From positions 1-59,123 of the forward strand of contig CAILZL010000036.1 of the NCBI GenBank assembly GCA_903838705.1: a stretch of DNA of 59,123 nucleotides, written 5' to 3'. This stretch comes from an uncultured Pseudomonadota bacterium (GTDB lineage: Bacteria; Pseudomonadota; Gammaproteobacteria; Steroidobacterales; Steroidobacteraceae). The position numbers were made by a program, and so were the translations under genes. Below the pieces are notes generated by a model. The model was not told the DNA's origin and searched no databases. It was given only the letters and a program-made list of their open reading frames with translations. Each line of letters opens with the position of its first letter. The stretch's first letter is position 1. This document shows, piece by piece, positions 28,149 to 37,377 of this stretch.

Positions 28149-28847
28149 ATGAGGGGTATCGTGTTTAAAGTGTCAGTCATCTGTCTGTTGCTGCTTGTAT
28201 CTGGTAGCGCAAACTCACTGGATTTATCAGCAATCAGCAACACGGATGCCACAACTGCATTGCGCACAGCTTTAACACAGGGCGCGGGCAAGGCAGTGGA
28301 ATCGCTGGCCAGGACCGATGGCTTTTTCGGCAATCCGCAAGTGAAAATCCCCTTGCCACAACAGCTGCAGAAAGCCGAACAGCTGATGCGCAAGATGGGA
28401 CTGGGTTCGATGGCGGATGAACTGGTACTGACCATGAACCGCGCAGCGAAAGCTGCCGTCCCCGAGGCAAAAACACTGCTGGTCGGTGCCGTCAAATCCA
28501 TGACTCTGACCGATGCCAGGGCCTTGTTGTCGGGAGGACCGGATTCAGCTACTCAATACTTCCGCACCAAGACACAAAGTCAATTGACCCTCAGATTCAA
28601 GCCCATCGTCATGCAGGTCACTGCCAAACTGGGTGTAGTCAAAAGCTACAATTCGTTAGCAGGCAAAGCTGCTCAGTTCGGGTTGCTCGACAGCAAAACA
28701 GCCAACATAGATGACTATGTCACTGCGCAGACACTGGACGGCCTTTACAAGATGATTGCCACAGAAGAGCAGGCCATTCGTTCCGATCCTGTCGGTCAGT
28801 CCAGCAAAATGCTTCAGAAGGTATTTGGGGCGGTCGCAAAGCAATGA
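28149..28847 (+). CDS. DUF4197 secreted protein
   Basis: Function unknown. The 232-residue protein has a signal peptide (about 1-23) and then a helical DUF4197 domain: ALRTALTQGAGKAVESLAR, FFGNPQVKIPLP and LDGLYKMIATEEQAIRSDP are the usual conserved blocks. ATG 28149 opens the frame. A GTG at 28161 has a better ribosome site (GAGGGG, 4 bases away) and may be the true start. It is followed by the DMT transporter after 23 bases. Confidence 0.85.
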   Translation: MRGIVFKVSVICLLLLVSGSANSLDLSAISNTDATTALRTALTQGAGKAVESLARTDGFFGNPQVKIPLPQQLQKAEQLMRKMGLGSMADELVLTMNRAAKAAVPEAKTLLVGAVKSMTLTDARALLSGGPDSATQYFRTKTQSQLTLRFKPIVMQVTAKLGVVKSYNSLAGKAAQFGLLDSKTANIDDYVTAQTLDGLYKMIATEEQAIRSDPVGQSSKMLQKVFGAVAKQ

Positions 28848-28870
28848 TAGAGACTGTTACTTTCTGACCC

Positions 28871-29743
28871 ATGACACGCGAGAGCGCCATTACGAAAAAC
28901 AAGTCATCGTACATACGCACCTGTACCCTGACTGTACTGGCCATGCTCGCGTTTGCAGGCAACTCGCTTCTCTGCAGGCTGGCTCTGAAACAGACGGGCA
29001 TAGATGCGGCGAGCTTTACTTCAGTCCGCTTAATCTCCGGAGCCGTAACCCTCTATTTCATTGCCCGGCTCAGACAAGGCGATGCGATCGCTAGTGGCTC
29101 GTGGGCATCGGCACTTGCCCTGTTTGGTTATGCAGCCGGATTTTCATTTGCCTATACCTTTCTTCCTGCCGCGACAGGTGCACTTCTGCTGTTTGGTGCC
29201 GTACAGGCAACCATGATCGGTTATGGTATATACATGGGGGAACGCCTGAAATCGACCCAGCTTCTGGGTCTGCTACTGGCGATCAGTGGCGTTGTCGGCC
29301 TGCTGTTACCGGGACTCACCGCCCCACCACTGGCAAGCTCCATTCTGATGCTGGGTGCGGGAGTGGCATGGGGCATCTATTCATTGCGTGGCAGAGGTAA
29401 CACAGACCCGATCTCCGCCAGCGCCGGTAACTTCCTGTATGCAGTACCTGCATCACTCGCATTGAGTATCCTGTTCTGTGCGCATGCATCTATGGATCAG
29501 GAAGGATTGCTGTACGCAATGATCTCAGGTGCCGTGACTTCCGGAGTTGGCTATGCGATCTGGTATCGCGTTTTGCCTGAATTGAAGGCAACGCATGCTG
29601 CCACCATTCAACTGGGGGTGCCCGTTCTGGCCGCACTGGGCGGAATACTTTTTCTTGGCGAACCACTGAGCCTGCGACTGGTACTGGCATCGCTCACCAT
29701 ACTGGGAGGGATTGCTCTGGTGATTTTCGATAAGAGCCCGTGA
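28871..29743 (+). CDS. DMT superfamily (EamA) transporter
   Basis: Inner-membrane carrier of the drug/metabolite superfamily. The 290-residue product has ten predicted helices in two EamA repeats (first about 18-145, second about 155-285). SLLCRLALKQTGIDAASFTS and YAIWYRVLPELKATHAATIQ are typical repeat motifs. The substrate cannot be read from sequence; exporters of amino acids or metabolites are common in the family. The gene ends just before a long inverted repeat. Confidence 0.88.
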   Translation: MTRESAITKNKSSYIRTCTLTVLAMLAFAGNSLLCRLALKQTGIDAASFTSVRLISGAVTLYFIARLRQGDAIASGSWASALALFGYAAGFSFAYTFLPAATGALLLFGAVQATMIGYGIYMGERLKSTQLLGLLLAISGVVGLLLPGLTAPPLASSILMLGAGVAWGIYSLRGRGNTDPISASAGNFLYAVPASLALSILFCAHASMDQEGLLYAMISGAVTSGVGYAIWYRVLPELKATHAATIQLGVPVLAALGGILFLGEPLSLRLVLASLTILGGIALVIFDKSP

Positions 29744-29772
29744 AGGGCCGCGTATCTGCAAAATAATGCAAC

Positions 29773-29819
29773 GCTTGATGTACTGGATCAGAGGCTTATC
29801 TGTCTCCAGTACATCAAGC
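29773..29819. terminator. Bidirectional hairpin between convergent genes
   Basis: GCTTGATGTACTGGA (29773-29787) is perfectly complementary to 29805-29819. The 17-base loop can fold again (CAGA/TCTG). It sits between the ends of the DMT gene (plus) and the diguanylate cyclase gene (minus), the expected place for a shared terminator. T-runs are weak on both sides. Confidence 0.7.
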
Positions 29820-29835
29820 TTGCAACGTGCGTCAA

Positions 29836-30858
29836 TTACGCCGCTATCCTGACGCAGTTACGACCTTCCTGCTTAGCGCGATACAGCGCCTTGTCTGCGC
29901 GCTCAATCACCTGCTCGATACTTTCACCCGGCATCGGGATGGCAACCCCAACTGAAATGGTTACGGTATCAATGTATTCATCACTGTTGGCGCGACGTAT
30001 CCGTCCTCTGGCAAAGGTGTTGCGCAGTTGCTCTGCGAGCGTATATGCCCCTGATTCCGGAGTATTGGGCAACAGAATAATGAACTCTTCACCACCAAAC
30101 CGGGCAACGATGTCACGGCCTTTGACTACTGATTTCAGCGCCTGTCCCGCAGTACGTAATACCTGATCGCCAAAGAGGTGACCATAACTGTCATTCACAC
30201 GCTTGAAGTGATCGATATCCGCAATCATGATGGCGCATCGACCCAGTGCTTCCGGATCACTTGCCGACAGTTCTTCCAGTGCACGAGTGAAGCCACGACG
30301 GTTTCTCAGCCCAGTCAATGGATCGGTAACGGCTTCATTCTGCAAGCTGCCCAGCTGGTCGCGCAGCCCCTCCACTTCGCTGCGGGTAACATCCAGCTCC
30401 TTGCGCAAAGTGTCTGCGGAAGTGCGCATACTGATTGTTGAAGTCAGCAGGGTTGCAACCAGCTGACCCAAACCTCCCTGCACATCCATTTTGCTCAGTT
30501 CGGCTTCGCATTCCTGCAACGTGCGTGTGTATTCAGTCGCATCCTCACCCGACCTGGAAGCAAGTTCACTGAGCTTGAGCAGCAGATCGCCCAGGCCAAT
30601 CTGCATTTTCTCTACTTGATGCAGCTTCTGGGCTTCAATGTGCCGGTCATAGAGTTTTTCAACGTCAACCTGGGAAAGTGTCTTTGAGATTTCCAGCCGA
30701 CGATTGATCTCTTCCGCAAGCGGCAGATTGCCCCCTGCCAGATATTCATACCAGACGGCGTAATTGCTTGGATAGTAATGTCCGCCGTGCCGGGCAATTT
30801 GTGGCAAAGCCAGCCTGAGAAGCTCGGCGCTTTGCTCACTGGATTCTTGATAACGCAT
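29836..30858 (-). CDS. Soluble diguanylate cyclase (GGDEF)
   Basis: Makes cyclic di-GMP from two GTP. The 340-residue protein has a cytoplasmic helical N-terminal region (about 1-160, coiled-coil-rich) and a C-terminal GGDEF domain. The active-site loop is ARFGGEEFIILLP (about 255). DPLTGLRNRRGF opens the domain. The inhibitory I-site RxxD upstream of GGEEF is changed to KGRD, so product feedback may be weakened. No membrane segment or known sensor domain is evident. Confidence 0.92.
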   Translation of the reverse strand: MRYQESSEQSAELLRLALPQIARHGGHYYPSNYAVWYEYLAGGNLPLAEEINRRLEISKTLSQVDVEKLYDRHIEAQKLHQVEKMQIGLGDLLLKLSELASRSGEDATEYTRTLQECEAELSKMDVQGGLGQLVATLLTSTISMRTSADTLRKELDVTRSEVEGLRDQLGSLQNEAVTDPLTGLRNRRGFTRALEELSASDPEALGRCAIMIADIDHFKRVNDSYGHLFGDQVLRTAGQALKSVVKGRDIVARFGGEEFIILLPNTPESGAYTLAEQLRNTFARGRIRRANSDEYIDTVTISVGVAIPMPGESIEQVIERADKALYRAKQEGRNCVRIAA

Positions 30859-30975
30859 AAGCTGTTCACTCGATAAGGGAGCCGTACCCGTTTATCGACC
30901 ATATGCAGGAAAATTTAGGGTGGTGACAGCCCCTTATTGCCGCCCGAACGGGCATGGCACTCATTTCCGGAAAAT

Positions 30976-30990
30976 TAAGGGCGCCCCTTA
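30976..30990 (-). terminator. Short terminator after glnS
   Basis: On the minus strand TAAGGG and CCCTTA flank a 3-base loop, followed by ATTTT. It lies immediately after the glnS stop codon. Confidence 0.5.
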
Positions 30991-30993
30991 CAT

Positions 30994-32787
30994 CTACCTT
31001 CCTGACTTCGCCCAGGAATCACGCAGGGTGACCGTGCGATTGAAACGTGGCGCCCCCGGCGATGAGTCCACACGATCCGCCACAAAATAGCCATGCCGCT
31101 CGAACTGGAAGCGTGCCTCAGGCTGCGCATCCTTCAGTGCCGGCTCCAGCTGAGCATGCACCAGCCGCATCGAATCGGGATTCAGATCAAGCAGGAAGTC
31201 ACGATCACCTGCACCGGGATTGGCCACATTGAACAGTCGATCATACAGACGCACTTCACAGGCATAAGCCTGTGAAACTGCGACCCAGTGCACATTGCCC
31301 TTGACCTTGTACTGATCGGCGCCGGGAGAACCGGATCGCGAATCCGGTAAATACACACAGTGCACGGCTGTCACCTTGCCATCCGCGTCCTTATCAAACC
31401 CAGTGCACTCCACTATGTAGGCATAACGCAGCCGTACACGGTTACCGGGATACAAACGGAAGTAACCCTTGGAAGGTGATTCCATGAAATCTTCACGCTC
31501 GATCCATAACTCGCGTGACAGCTGCAGGTTACGCTTGCCCAGTTCGGGCTTCAGCGGATGATTTGGTGCTTCACAGGCTTCCGTTTGACCTTCCGGATAG
31601 TTATCAATGATGAGTCTGACCGGATCCAGCACGCCGATGCGTCGTTCGGCCGCTTCATTGAGATGTTCGCGCATGCAATCTTCCAGCACGCCCATGTCGA
31701 TCCATGAATCAGACTTTGACACACCAATCCGCTCGGCAAATGCACGGAAACCTTCCGGAGTGAAACCACGTCGTCGGGCACCGGCCAGCGACGGCAGACG
31801 CGGATCGTCCCAGCCGGCAACATGTTTCTCTTCAACCAGCTGGATCAGCTTACGCTTGGACAAAACGGTATAAGACAGATTGAGTCGTGAAAACTCATAC
31901 TGCTGCGGTAACGGCCGTGTGAAATAACCCGCATCAGCCAGCCGGTTCAGCAGCCAGTCATAAAAGGGCCGCTGCGCCTCGAATTCAAGTGTACACAGCG
32001 AATGAGTGATCCCCTCCAGGGCATCTTCAATCGGATGTGCGAAGGTATACATGGGATAAATACACCAGCTATCACCGGTGTTGTGATGCGTCGCATGCCG
32101 GATGCGATAAATGGCCGGATCACGCAGATTAATATTGGGTGATGCCATATCAATCTTTGCGCGCAGAATATGCGCACCATCCGGGAATTCACCTGCCTTC
32201 ATGCGACGGAACAGATCCAGATTCTCAGTAACACTGCGATCGCGGAACGGGCTGTTCTGACCGGGCTCGGTAAGCGTACCCCGCGTCAGACGCATGTCTT
32301 CGGCACTCTGGCTATCCACATAGGCATGGCCATTTTCAATCAAGGTTTCGGCACAGCAATACATCCATTCAAAATAGCTGGACGCGTAGTACAGGTTCTG
32401 TTCGCTGACTCCACCTCCAGCAAAATGCCAGTCAAATCCCAGCCAGCGCACGGCATCAATGATTGAATCAACGTATTCTTTTTCTTCTTTCTCAGGATTA
32501 GTGTCATCGAAGCGCAGATGACAGGCGCCCTTGAAATCACGTGCCAGACCGAAGTTCAGGCAAATGGATTTGGCATGTCCGAAATGCAGATAGCCGTTAG
32601 GCTCAGGCGGGAAGCGGGTACGAATCGGCGCAGGATCCAGACCTGCAGCTGCGTGCTGACTGGCAACACCCGGCTTTCCCGACCAGTGACGATTTGCATA
32701 CTTGCCGGCAGCCAGATCATCTTCGATCAGATTGCGGATGAAATTACCAACAGGGGCAGCGACAGACGGGTTTTCTTTGGCGGACAT
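30994..32787 (-). CDS. glnS: Glutaminyl-tRNA synthetase
   Basis: Charges tRNA-Gln directly, so the organism need not rely on the transamidation route for it. The 597-residue class I enzyme has the HIGH-type motif PPEPNGYLHFGHAKSI (about 60), the KMSKS-type loop VLSKRKL (about 306) and the two C-terminal anticodon-binding beta barrels. About 30 extra residues precede the conserved part, compared with E. coli. Start ATG 32787. A short hairpin follows the stop. Confidence 0.97.
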   Translation of the reverse strand: MSAKENPSVAAPVGNFIRNLIEDDLAAGKYANRHWSGKPGVASQHAAAGLDPAPIRTRFPPEPNGYLHFGHAKSICLNFGLARDFKGACHLRFDDTNPEKEEKEYVDSIIDAVRWLGFDWHFAGGGVSEQNLYYASSYFEWMYCCAETLIENGHAYVDSQSAEDMRLTRGTLTEPGQNSPFRDRSVTENLDLFRRMKAGEFPDGAHILRAKIDMASPNINLRDPAIYRIRHATHHNTGDSWCIYPMYTFAHPIEDALEGITHSLCTLEFEAQRPFYDWLLNRLADAGYFTRPLPQQYEFSRLNLSYTVLSKRKLIQLVEEKHVAGWDDPRLPSLAGARRRGFTPEGFRAFAERIGVSKSDSWIDMGVLEDCMREHLNEAAERRIGVLDPVRLIIDNYPEGQTEACEAPNHPLKPELGKRNLQLSRELWIEREDFMESPSKGYFRLYPGNRVRLRYAYIVECTGFDKDADGKVTAVHCVYLPDSRSGSPGADQYKVKGNVHWVAVSQAYACEVRLYDRLFNVANPGAGDRDFLLDLNPDSMRLVHAQLEPALKDAQPEARFQFERHGYFVADRVDSSPGAPRFNRTVTLRDSWAKSGR

Positions 32788-32862
32788 GGTGCGATTGCAA
32801 AACCAGATTTATGACTGAAACGTCAGATTCTACCGGCTTTATCGCACCAAGCCATCATCCTG

Positions 32863-33384
32863 TTACCAGCGCTGCGGCACCTTTTGCAGCTTGCCAATAT
32901 CGTAGCCCTCTTGAGCCAGCAGGTTCACCAGTTTCTGGTAATCGGAATCGGCCAGAGTCGGGCTTCGTGCCATGATCCAGACATAGTCCCGCTTGCTGCG
33001 GCCAATTACGGTCTGAGCGTACTCGTCATTCAGATACATGATCCGGTATTCAGACTTGAACGGCCAGACAAAGCGCATTCCCCAGTGTGCATTGCCTCCA
33101 TCTTCCATGACAAAGCCGCGGGGAGTGTAGCGCTTGAGCTTGCCATCAAAACTATCCGCACGGAAAGTAAAAGTGGTTGCAATCGTGCCATCCGCATCGA
33201 GGCGATAAGACTCGACTGCGTTATGCGCACCATCTTCAATGAAAGTCGGAATATTGGCGATCACGTACCAGTCGCCCATGAACCGCGGCAGATCCACCTG
33301 AGTCGCCATGACCAGAGGTGGCCGGGAAACTGACTGACAACCGGCCAGCAACAGGAAAGACGCAAACAGGCTCAACTTTTTCAT
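32863..33384 (-). CDS. blc: Outer-membrane lipocalin (Blc-like lipoprotein)
   Basis: Bacterial lipocalins bind fatty acids or lysophospholipids at the outer membrane. The 173-residue protein has a lipobox (LLLAGC, Cys at about 16) and the lipocalin motif GDWYVIANIP. Later conserved blocks are GMRFVWPFKSEYRIMYL and YVWIMARSP. It is the third gene of an operon after DUF2878 and DUF6134, 29 bases after the latter. Confidence 0.93.
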   Translation of the reverse strand: MKKLSLFASFLLLAGCQSVSRPPLVMATQVDLPRFMGDWYVIANIPTFIEDGAHNAVESYRLDADGTIATTFTFRADSFDGKLKRYTPRGFVMEDGGNAHWGMRFVWPFKSEYRIMYLNDEYAQTVIGRSKRDYVWIMARSPTLADSDYQKLVNLLAQEGYDIGKLQKVPQRW

Positions 33385-33413
33385 CTCATTGCCTCTGGCA
33401 GCCCACGCTGCAC

Positions 33414-34055
33414 CTAACTCAATACATATCGCAGGCGACGGCCATTTTCAGTGGTGGATTCCAGCGCCAGCCACTGGCCATCGGGGGAGTACCACAAATC
33501 AATCTGCAACTTCCTGCCAGTCAGTTTGTATTGCCGGGCCGACCATTCCTTGCCAACAGCACGTAGGGTGGTGGTGCCAAGTGCCTGAATAGTCACAGGC
33601 TCATACTCGCCCGTCTGTGCATTCAGCAGCCGCGTCTGTCGCAGCATGACTGGATTCCAGTAGGCAAAGCTCATCACGCATCCGGAAAGATCCAGTTGCT
33701 GCTTTTCAGTAATAACCTTGATCCCGGCCGCCTGTTCAACCGCTCTCACGCTGAGAAGTTTGCCATTATCGTTAGTGCGAGCCGCCATGCTGGTCAAACA
33801 ATCCTCACGCCAGAGCTCCTGATCGTCATGTGTATACTGATAGGCATTGATAAACAGCACCTTCACATCAAAGCGGGCTGTACTGGTTACCCGTGTCAGG
33901 TCGGCACTCTTTTGCAAACTGAAACTGTGACGACCGATTTCCTTGTCATCCAGAAATACCCTGAAATTCCATTGTTGCGTAACGGGCGAGTCAGCCGCCG
34001 CCAGATGCAGACAGCCGAGAAGCATACACAACAGTAGTCCGGATCGGCGTTTCAT
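33414..34055 (-). CDS. DUF6134-like secreted protein
   Basis: Function unknown. A signal peptide (about 1-21) is followed by a beta-rich protein of 213 residues (WNFRVFLDDKEIGRHSFSLQ; FAYWNPVMLRQTRLLNAQTG; LWYSPDGQWLALES) that resembles DUF6134. It overlaps the DUF2878 gene by 4 bases. With the lipocalin downstream, a role in lipid or envelope handling is an inference from context. Confidence 0.75.
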   Translation of the reverse strand: MKRRSGLLLCMLLGCLHLAAADSPVTQQWNFRVFLDDKEIGRHSFSLQKSADLTRVTSTARFDVKVLFINAYQYTHDDQELWREDCLTSMAARTNDNGKLLSVRAVEQAAGIKVITEKQQLDLSGCVMSFAYWNPVMLRQTRLLNAQTGEYEPVTIQALGTTTLRAVGKEWSARQYKLTGRKLQIDLWYSPDGQWLALESTTENGRRLRYVLS

Positions 34056-34603
34056 GATTTCTCAGCAGATATCGAAATGCCATCATATCGCTCGGCCAGC
34101 CACACCATTATTACCATCAGCACGCTCCAGCCGATAGCCAATACCCACAATGCTCTGACCGGCTCAGGAAACTGCAAGGCATGCAATCTGACCCCTGCCA
34201 TGAATGACAGGGGTGCACCGATAAATCCGAACAGTGCAGCCATCAGGTATCGTCTCCTGAGAAAAGCCAGTGAAACATTCAGGGTGGTGGCAAACAGCCC
34301 CCACAGCGCCACGATCCACACAGGAGCCAGCCGTGGTGATATCTGCCAATGGAAATAGTTGATCACACCAGATGTGGCCAGCGCACTATCCCAGAGCAAT
34401 CCAAGCAGCATCACCATAATCAACAATTGCAGCTCGCGCAAAGGACGCAGCGAAAGATGAAGATTCAGCAACATCACCAGCAATGCGATGCCACTGCCCA
34501 GCCACACATAACCATGCGCACCGCCCAGCACCGCAGAAAACCAACCAGTCTGGAAGGCTGCGAAGTTAACAATCAGTGGGTATTTTCCAGCACGAGCTGA
34601 CAC
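34052..34603 (-). CDS. DUF2878 inner-membrane protein
   Basis: A 183-residue membrane protein with five to six helices that resembles DUF2878 (NFAAFQTGWFSAVLGGAHGY; WDSALATSGVINY). Function unknown; relatives cluster with lipocalin and fatty-acid-modifying genes. The start is a GTG at 34603 with GAGG 7 bases upstream. It leads the operon with DUF6134 and the lipocalin. Confidence 0.8.
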   Translation of the reverse strand: MSARAGKYPLIVNFAAFQTGWFSAVLGGAHGYVWLGSGIALLVMLLNLHLSLRPLRELQLLIMVMLLGLLWDSALATSGVINYFHWQISPRLAPVWIVALWGLFATTLNVSLAFLRRRYLMAALFGFIGAPLSFMAGVRLHALQFPEPVRALWVLAIGWSVLMVIMVWLAERYDGISISAEKS

Positions 34604-34657
34604 CGGGGAACCTCAAAGAATCTCCCTTGCAGTGTAAAGCAGAACTGACCGGCGCGC

Positions 34658-35076
34658 TTAGCCAGGTATGTGTGAGCGAATGTCCAGCAGCGTGCCTTCC
34701 TCGGTGGCCTCTTTTTTGAGCTGCGCAACAGTGGCACGCTGCGCACGTGTCCATTCAATCACCGAACCAGCAGGCATGGGCCGACTGATGAAGTAACCCT
34801 GTACCAGATCACACCCCAGACGCAGTAATGCATTCCACACCTCGGGCGTCTCCACTCCTTTCGCAACCACCTTAAGTCCCAACGTATGGCCCAGTTCAGT
34901 AGTCGCCTGCACAATGGCCACATTGCTCAATGAACGGTCTACATCCATGATGAAGGCACGGTCAATTTTCAATTCATCAACCGGTAAAGCGTGCAACTGC
35001 GCCAATGAAGAATGCCCGGTACCGAAGTCATCAATGGCAAACCGGATACCCAAGGTGCGAAGCTGCTGCGAATCAA
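34658..35076 (-). pseudogene. Truncated EAL-domain gene (3' half only)
   Basis: Only the second half of an EAL phosphodiesterase domain is left. DDFGTGHSSLAQLHALPVDE, LKIDRAFI and a C-terminal DLVQGYFISRPMP remain. The N-terminal EAL signature and first ligands are missing, and the usual EGVE motif reads KGVETPE. Homology starts abruptly at about 35074; the codons before that are antisense to the outer-membrane-protein fragment on the other strand. It cannot hydrolyse c-di-GMP. Confidence 0.8.
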
Positions 35077-35084
35077 TTAGTAAG

Positions 35085-35277
35085 TGGCTGGGGTTTCTAC
35101 GATCATCAGCAAGGTCACGCACTGACACTGGCTTATACACATCAATTCAATCAAAACTGGAATCTGGTAGCGGAAGGCATGCAGGTCAACAACCGCTTAC
35201 TCAGCCACCAGTCTATCGGCCTGCCGGTCGCCACACGTGAGAGACAGCTGCAACTGGCCTTACGCTATGAGTTGTAG
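35085..35277 (+). pseudogene. 3' fragment of an outer-membrane protein gene
   Basis: On the plus strand 63 codons encode SGWGFYDHQQGHALTLAYTH ... RQLQLALRYEL and then stop. Alternating polar and hydrophobic residues and an end in aromatic-x-Leu suggest the last beta strands of a porin-like protein. There is no start codon in this piece, and homology begins at the same junction where the EAL fragment on the other strand stops. Confidence 0.6.
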
Positions 35278-35315
35278 GATACGATCAGCGCATATGACAC
35301 CCGATGATCAAACAC

Positions 35316-37361
35316 CTACCAGGGGACTTTGACCCCCACCCTGAAGGTGCGCGGCTCCATGGGATGAAAGTGAATGTCATCCACCCCTGCGTCCGCTTCG
35401 CCGGGCAGGCGCGAGGTGTAGTAGTACGTGATGTCATCATCGCGGCGATCAAACACATTGAGCACTTCCAGCGTCAGACTCAACCGGTCGAAGCGATAGC
35501 GATACAACAGATTGGTCAGGGTTGAGGGCTTGGACGACACCGAACCATCTTCAATGAGCGGAGCGGGTCCGAGACGACGAAGAGTGATTTCAGCAGTTGA
35601 TTTAGGAGTTAACGCAGCGGTCACGCCGCCCGTTACCACATATTCGATGGCATTGGGAATGCGCTCAGCGCCCGGCGCATCGTCATAACGTGCATGAGTG
35701 GACGCCGCCGAGAGTTCAAGATTGATTCCATGCACAGGCGTCCAGTTGAGCAAGAACTCGGCACCGACGCGCGTCGTAGCATTAGTGCTTTCGGTATCAC
35801 CGCCGTCGCCGGAATACACCAGCTCTGAATCCAGTTTCAGCATCCATAATGACGTGCTCGCAGTCAAACTATTCTGCTCCCAGCGTGCTCCCAACTCACC
35901 GCCCCACGCAGGAACATACAGATTCACGGGGCTGATTGGTTCGCCGGAAACAGGTGCCACCGTGGCAACTGCACCCCGCGCATCATTAGAGTGATATCCA
36001 CGTCCGATATCGGCATAAAACTCCAATGAACTAGCTGCACGATAAGCCAGCGTGATTTTAGGACTGACGATACCTTGCCAACTGGTGCCGGAATTCAGGG
36101 GGTTACTGGAACTGACATTTACGCCCATCTCGTCAAGACGCAATCCCAAACTACCGCGCCAATCATTGAGTTTCCAATCTGCTGAAGTCCAGACGCCGGC
36201 AGAACCTTGATGCACCCTATCTTCACGATCGGTCGATAGAATTTGCCGCGCTTGAGTACGATACAGCCCAATCTTGCCGATTCGGTCGTAGCGCGTTTCT
36301 GCGCCGACCTGATAATTCCATATACTATTGCCGGGCGCCCATTTTTTACTGATTGAGCCACCAGCAATCCAGCGATCTTCGGCTTGCTCAAACTGATCAC
36401 CATGATCAGGGTCCAGAAAGTACGTGAAATTAGACCACAGCTTGAGTCGATACTTCTGTGCGTACAGTACTGCATCAAGACCATCGTCATCCTGCATACG
36501 GGCCGAGACGAGAAAGCGCGAGGTTTCACCACCATCAGTCGGGTCAATGAATCCCAGATATGACAGCGATCCGTCCTGTACAGCCCGCAACGGAATCTGA
36601 TCAGTTGAATTCCATTTGGCTGAGTAAGCAAGACCAGTAAATGCCCAATCTCCGGTCGTATGATGAATCAGGAAATTGCCTTTCCTGAGTGCTTCGCTGC
36701 GTTGCCATGGTCCATTCGACGTCGTCAGATCCAGTGCCACGTAAGTGGCTTCATCCAATGGCTTTACGCCTGATAACCGACCATAGTCATGCTCGCCCAG
36801 TGTCAGCGCTGCAAAGCCGGCTGGCGGTTGTGCAAAGCTGATAAACGATGCCGAACCCGCTGCTGAAAAATCCCCAACTGCGGCAAAGTACGGCCCCTTT
36901 CGATACTGGATGGTTTCCACCAGCTCGGGAATCAGCAAGTTCAAATCCAGATAACCCTGTCCATGCGCATTGGTGCGCAAGTTCAACGGTACACCATCCA
37001 GTGAGATGGAAAAATCAGTACCGTGATCCAGATTGAAGCCACGCAAGAAATATTGATTGGCTTTGCCTGTGCCAGAGTGTTGCGTCACTGCGAGACCAGG
37101 AATGACTTCCGCAATCTCCCCTGTCCGCAACAATGGCCGATCCGCGAATTCGCCAAATGACACCGTACCTTCACTGGCTGAAACCACCTCACCAATGCCT
37201 TCTTCGCGTCTTCCCCAGACATATACCGTATCAAGCATGTAGGCACCGGCCTGCTCATCAGCCGTACTCACAGGAATATCAGCAGCATCTGCGGGCTGAA
37301 ACAATAAAGACATTAACCAAGCTAGCGGAACAACCCACACTTTCAGCTTTACTGCATTCAT
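35316..37361 (-). CDS. TonB-dependent receptor downstream of NikR
   Basis: Outer-membrane gated channel for a bound metal or chelate. The 681-residue protein has a signal peptide (about 1-26), a plug domain (about 65-170; RTGEIAEVIPGLAVTQHSGT) and a 22-strand barrel that ends in RTFRVGVKVPW. Its length is typical of smaller receptors such as those for nickel, zinc or copper. It starts 16 bases after the nikR stop, so the two form one operon under the NikR box. Nickel is the likeliest substrate by association, not by direct evidence. An ATG two codons upstream is also possible. Confidence 0.9.
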   Translation of the reverse strand: MNAVKLKVWVVPLAWLMSLLFQPADAADIPVSTADEQAGAYMLDTVYVWGRREEGIGEVVSASEGTVSFGEFADRPLLRTGEIAEVIPGLAVTQHSGTGKANQYFLRGFNLDHGTDFSISLDGVPLNLRTNAHGQGYLDLNLLIPELVETIQYRKGPYFAAVGDFSAAGSASFISFAQPPAGFAALTLGEHDYGRLSGVKPLDEATYVALDLTTSNGPWQRSEALRKGNFLIHHTTGDWAFTGLAYSAKWNSTDQIPLRAVQDGSLSYLGFIDPTDGGETSRFLVSARMQDDDGLDAVLYAQKYRLKLWSNFTYFLDPDHGDQFEQAEDRWIAGGSISKKWAPGNSIWNYQVGAETRYDRIGKIGLYRTQARQILSTDREDRVHQGSAGVWTSADWKLNDWRGSLGLRLDEMGVNVSSSNPLNSGTSWQGIVSPKITLAYRAASSLEFYADIGRGYHSNDARGAVATVAPVSGEPISPVNLYVPAWGGELGARWEQNSLTASTSLWMLKLDSELVYSGDGGDTESTNATTRVGAEFLLNWTPVHGINLELSAASTHARYDDAPGAERIPNAIEYVVTGGVTAALTPKSTAEITLRRLGPAPLIEDGSVSSKPSTLTNLLYRYRFDRLSLTLEVLNVFDRRDDDITYYYTSRLPGEADAGVDDIHFHPMEPRTFRVGVKVPW

Positions 37362-37377
37362 GATCATTAAAGCGATT

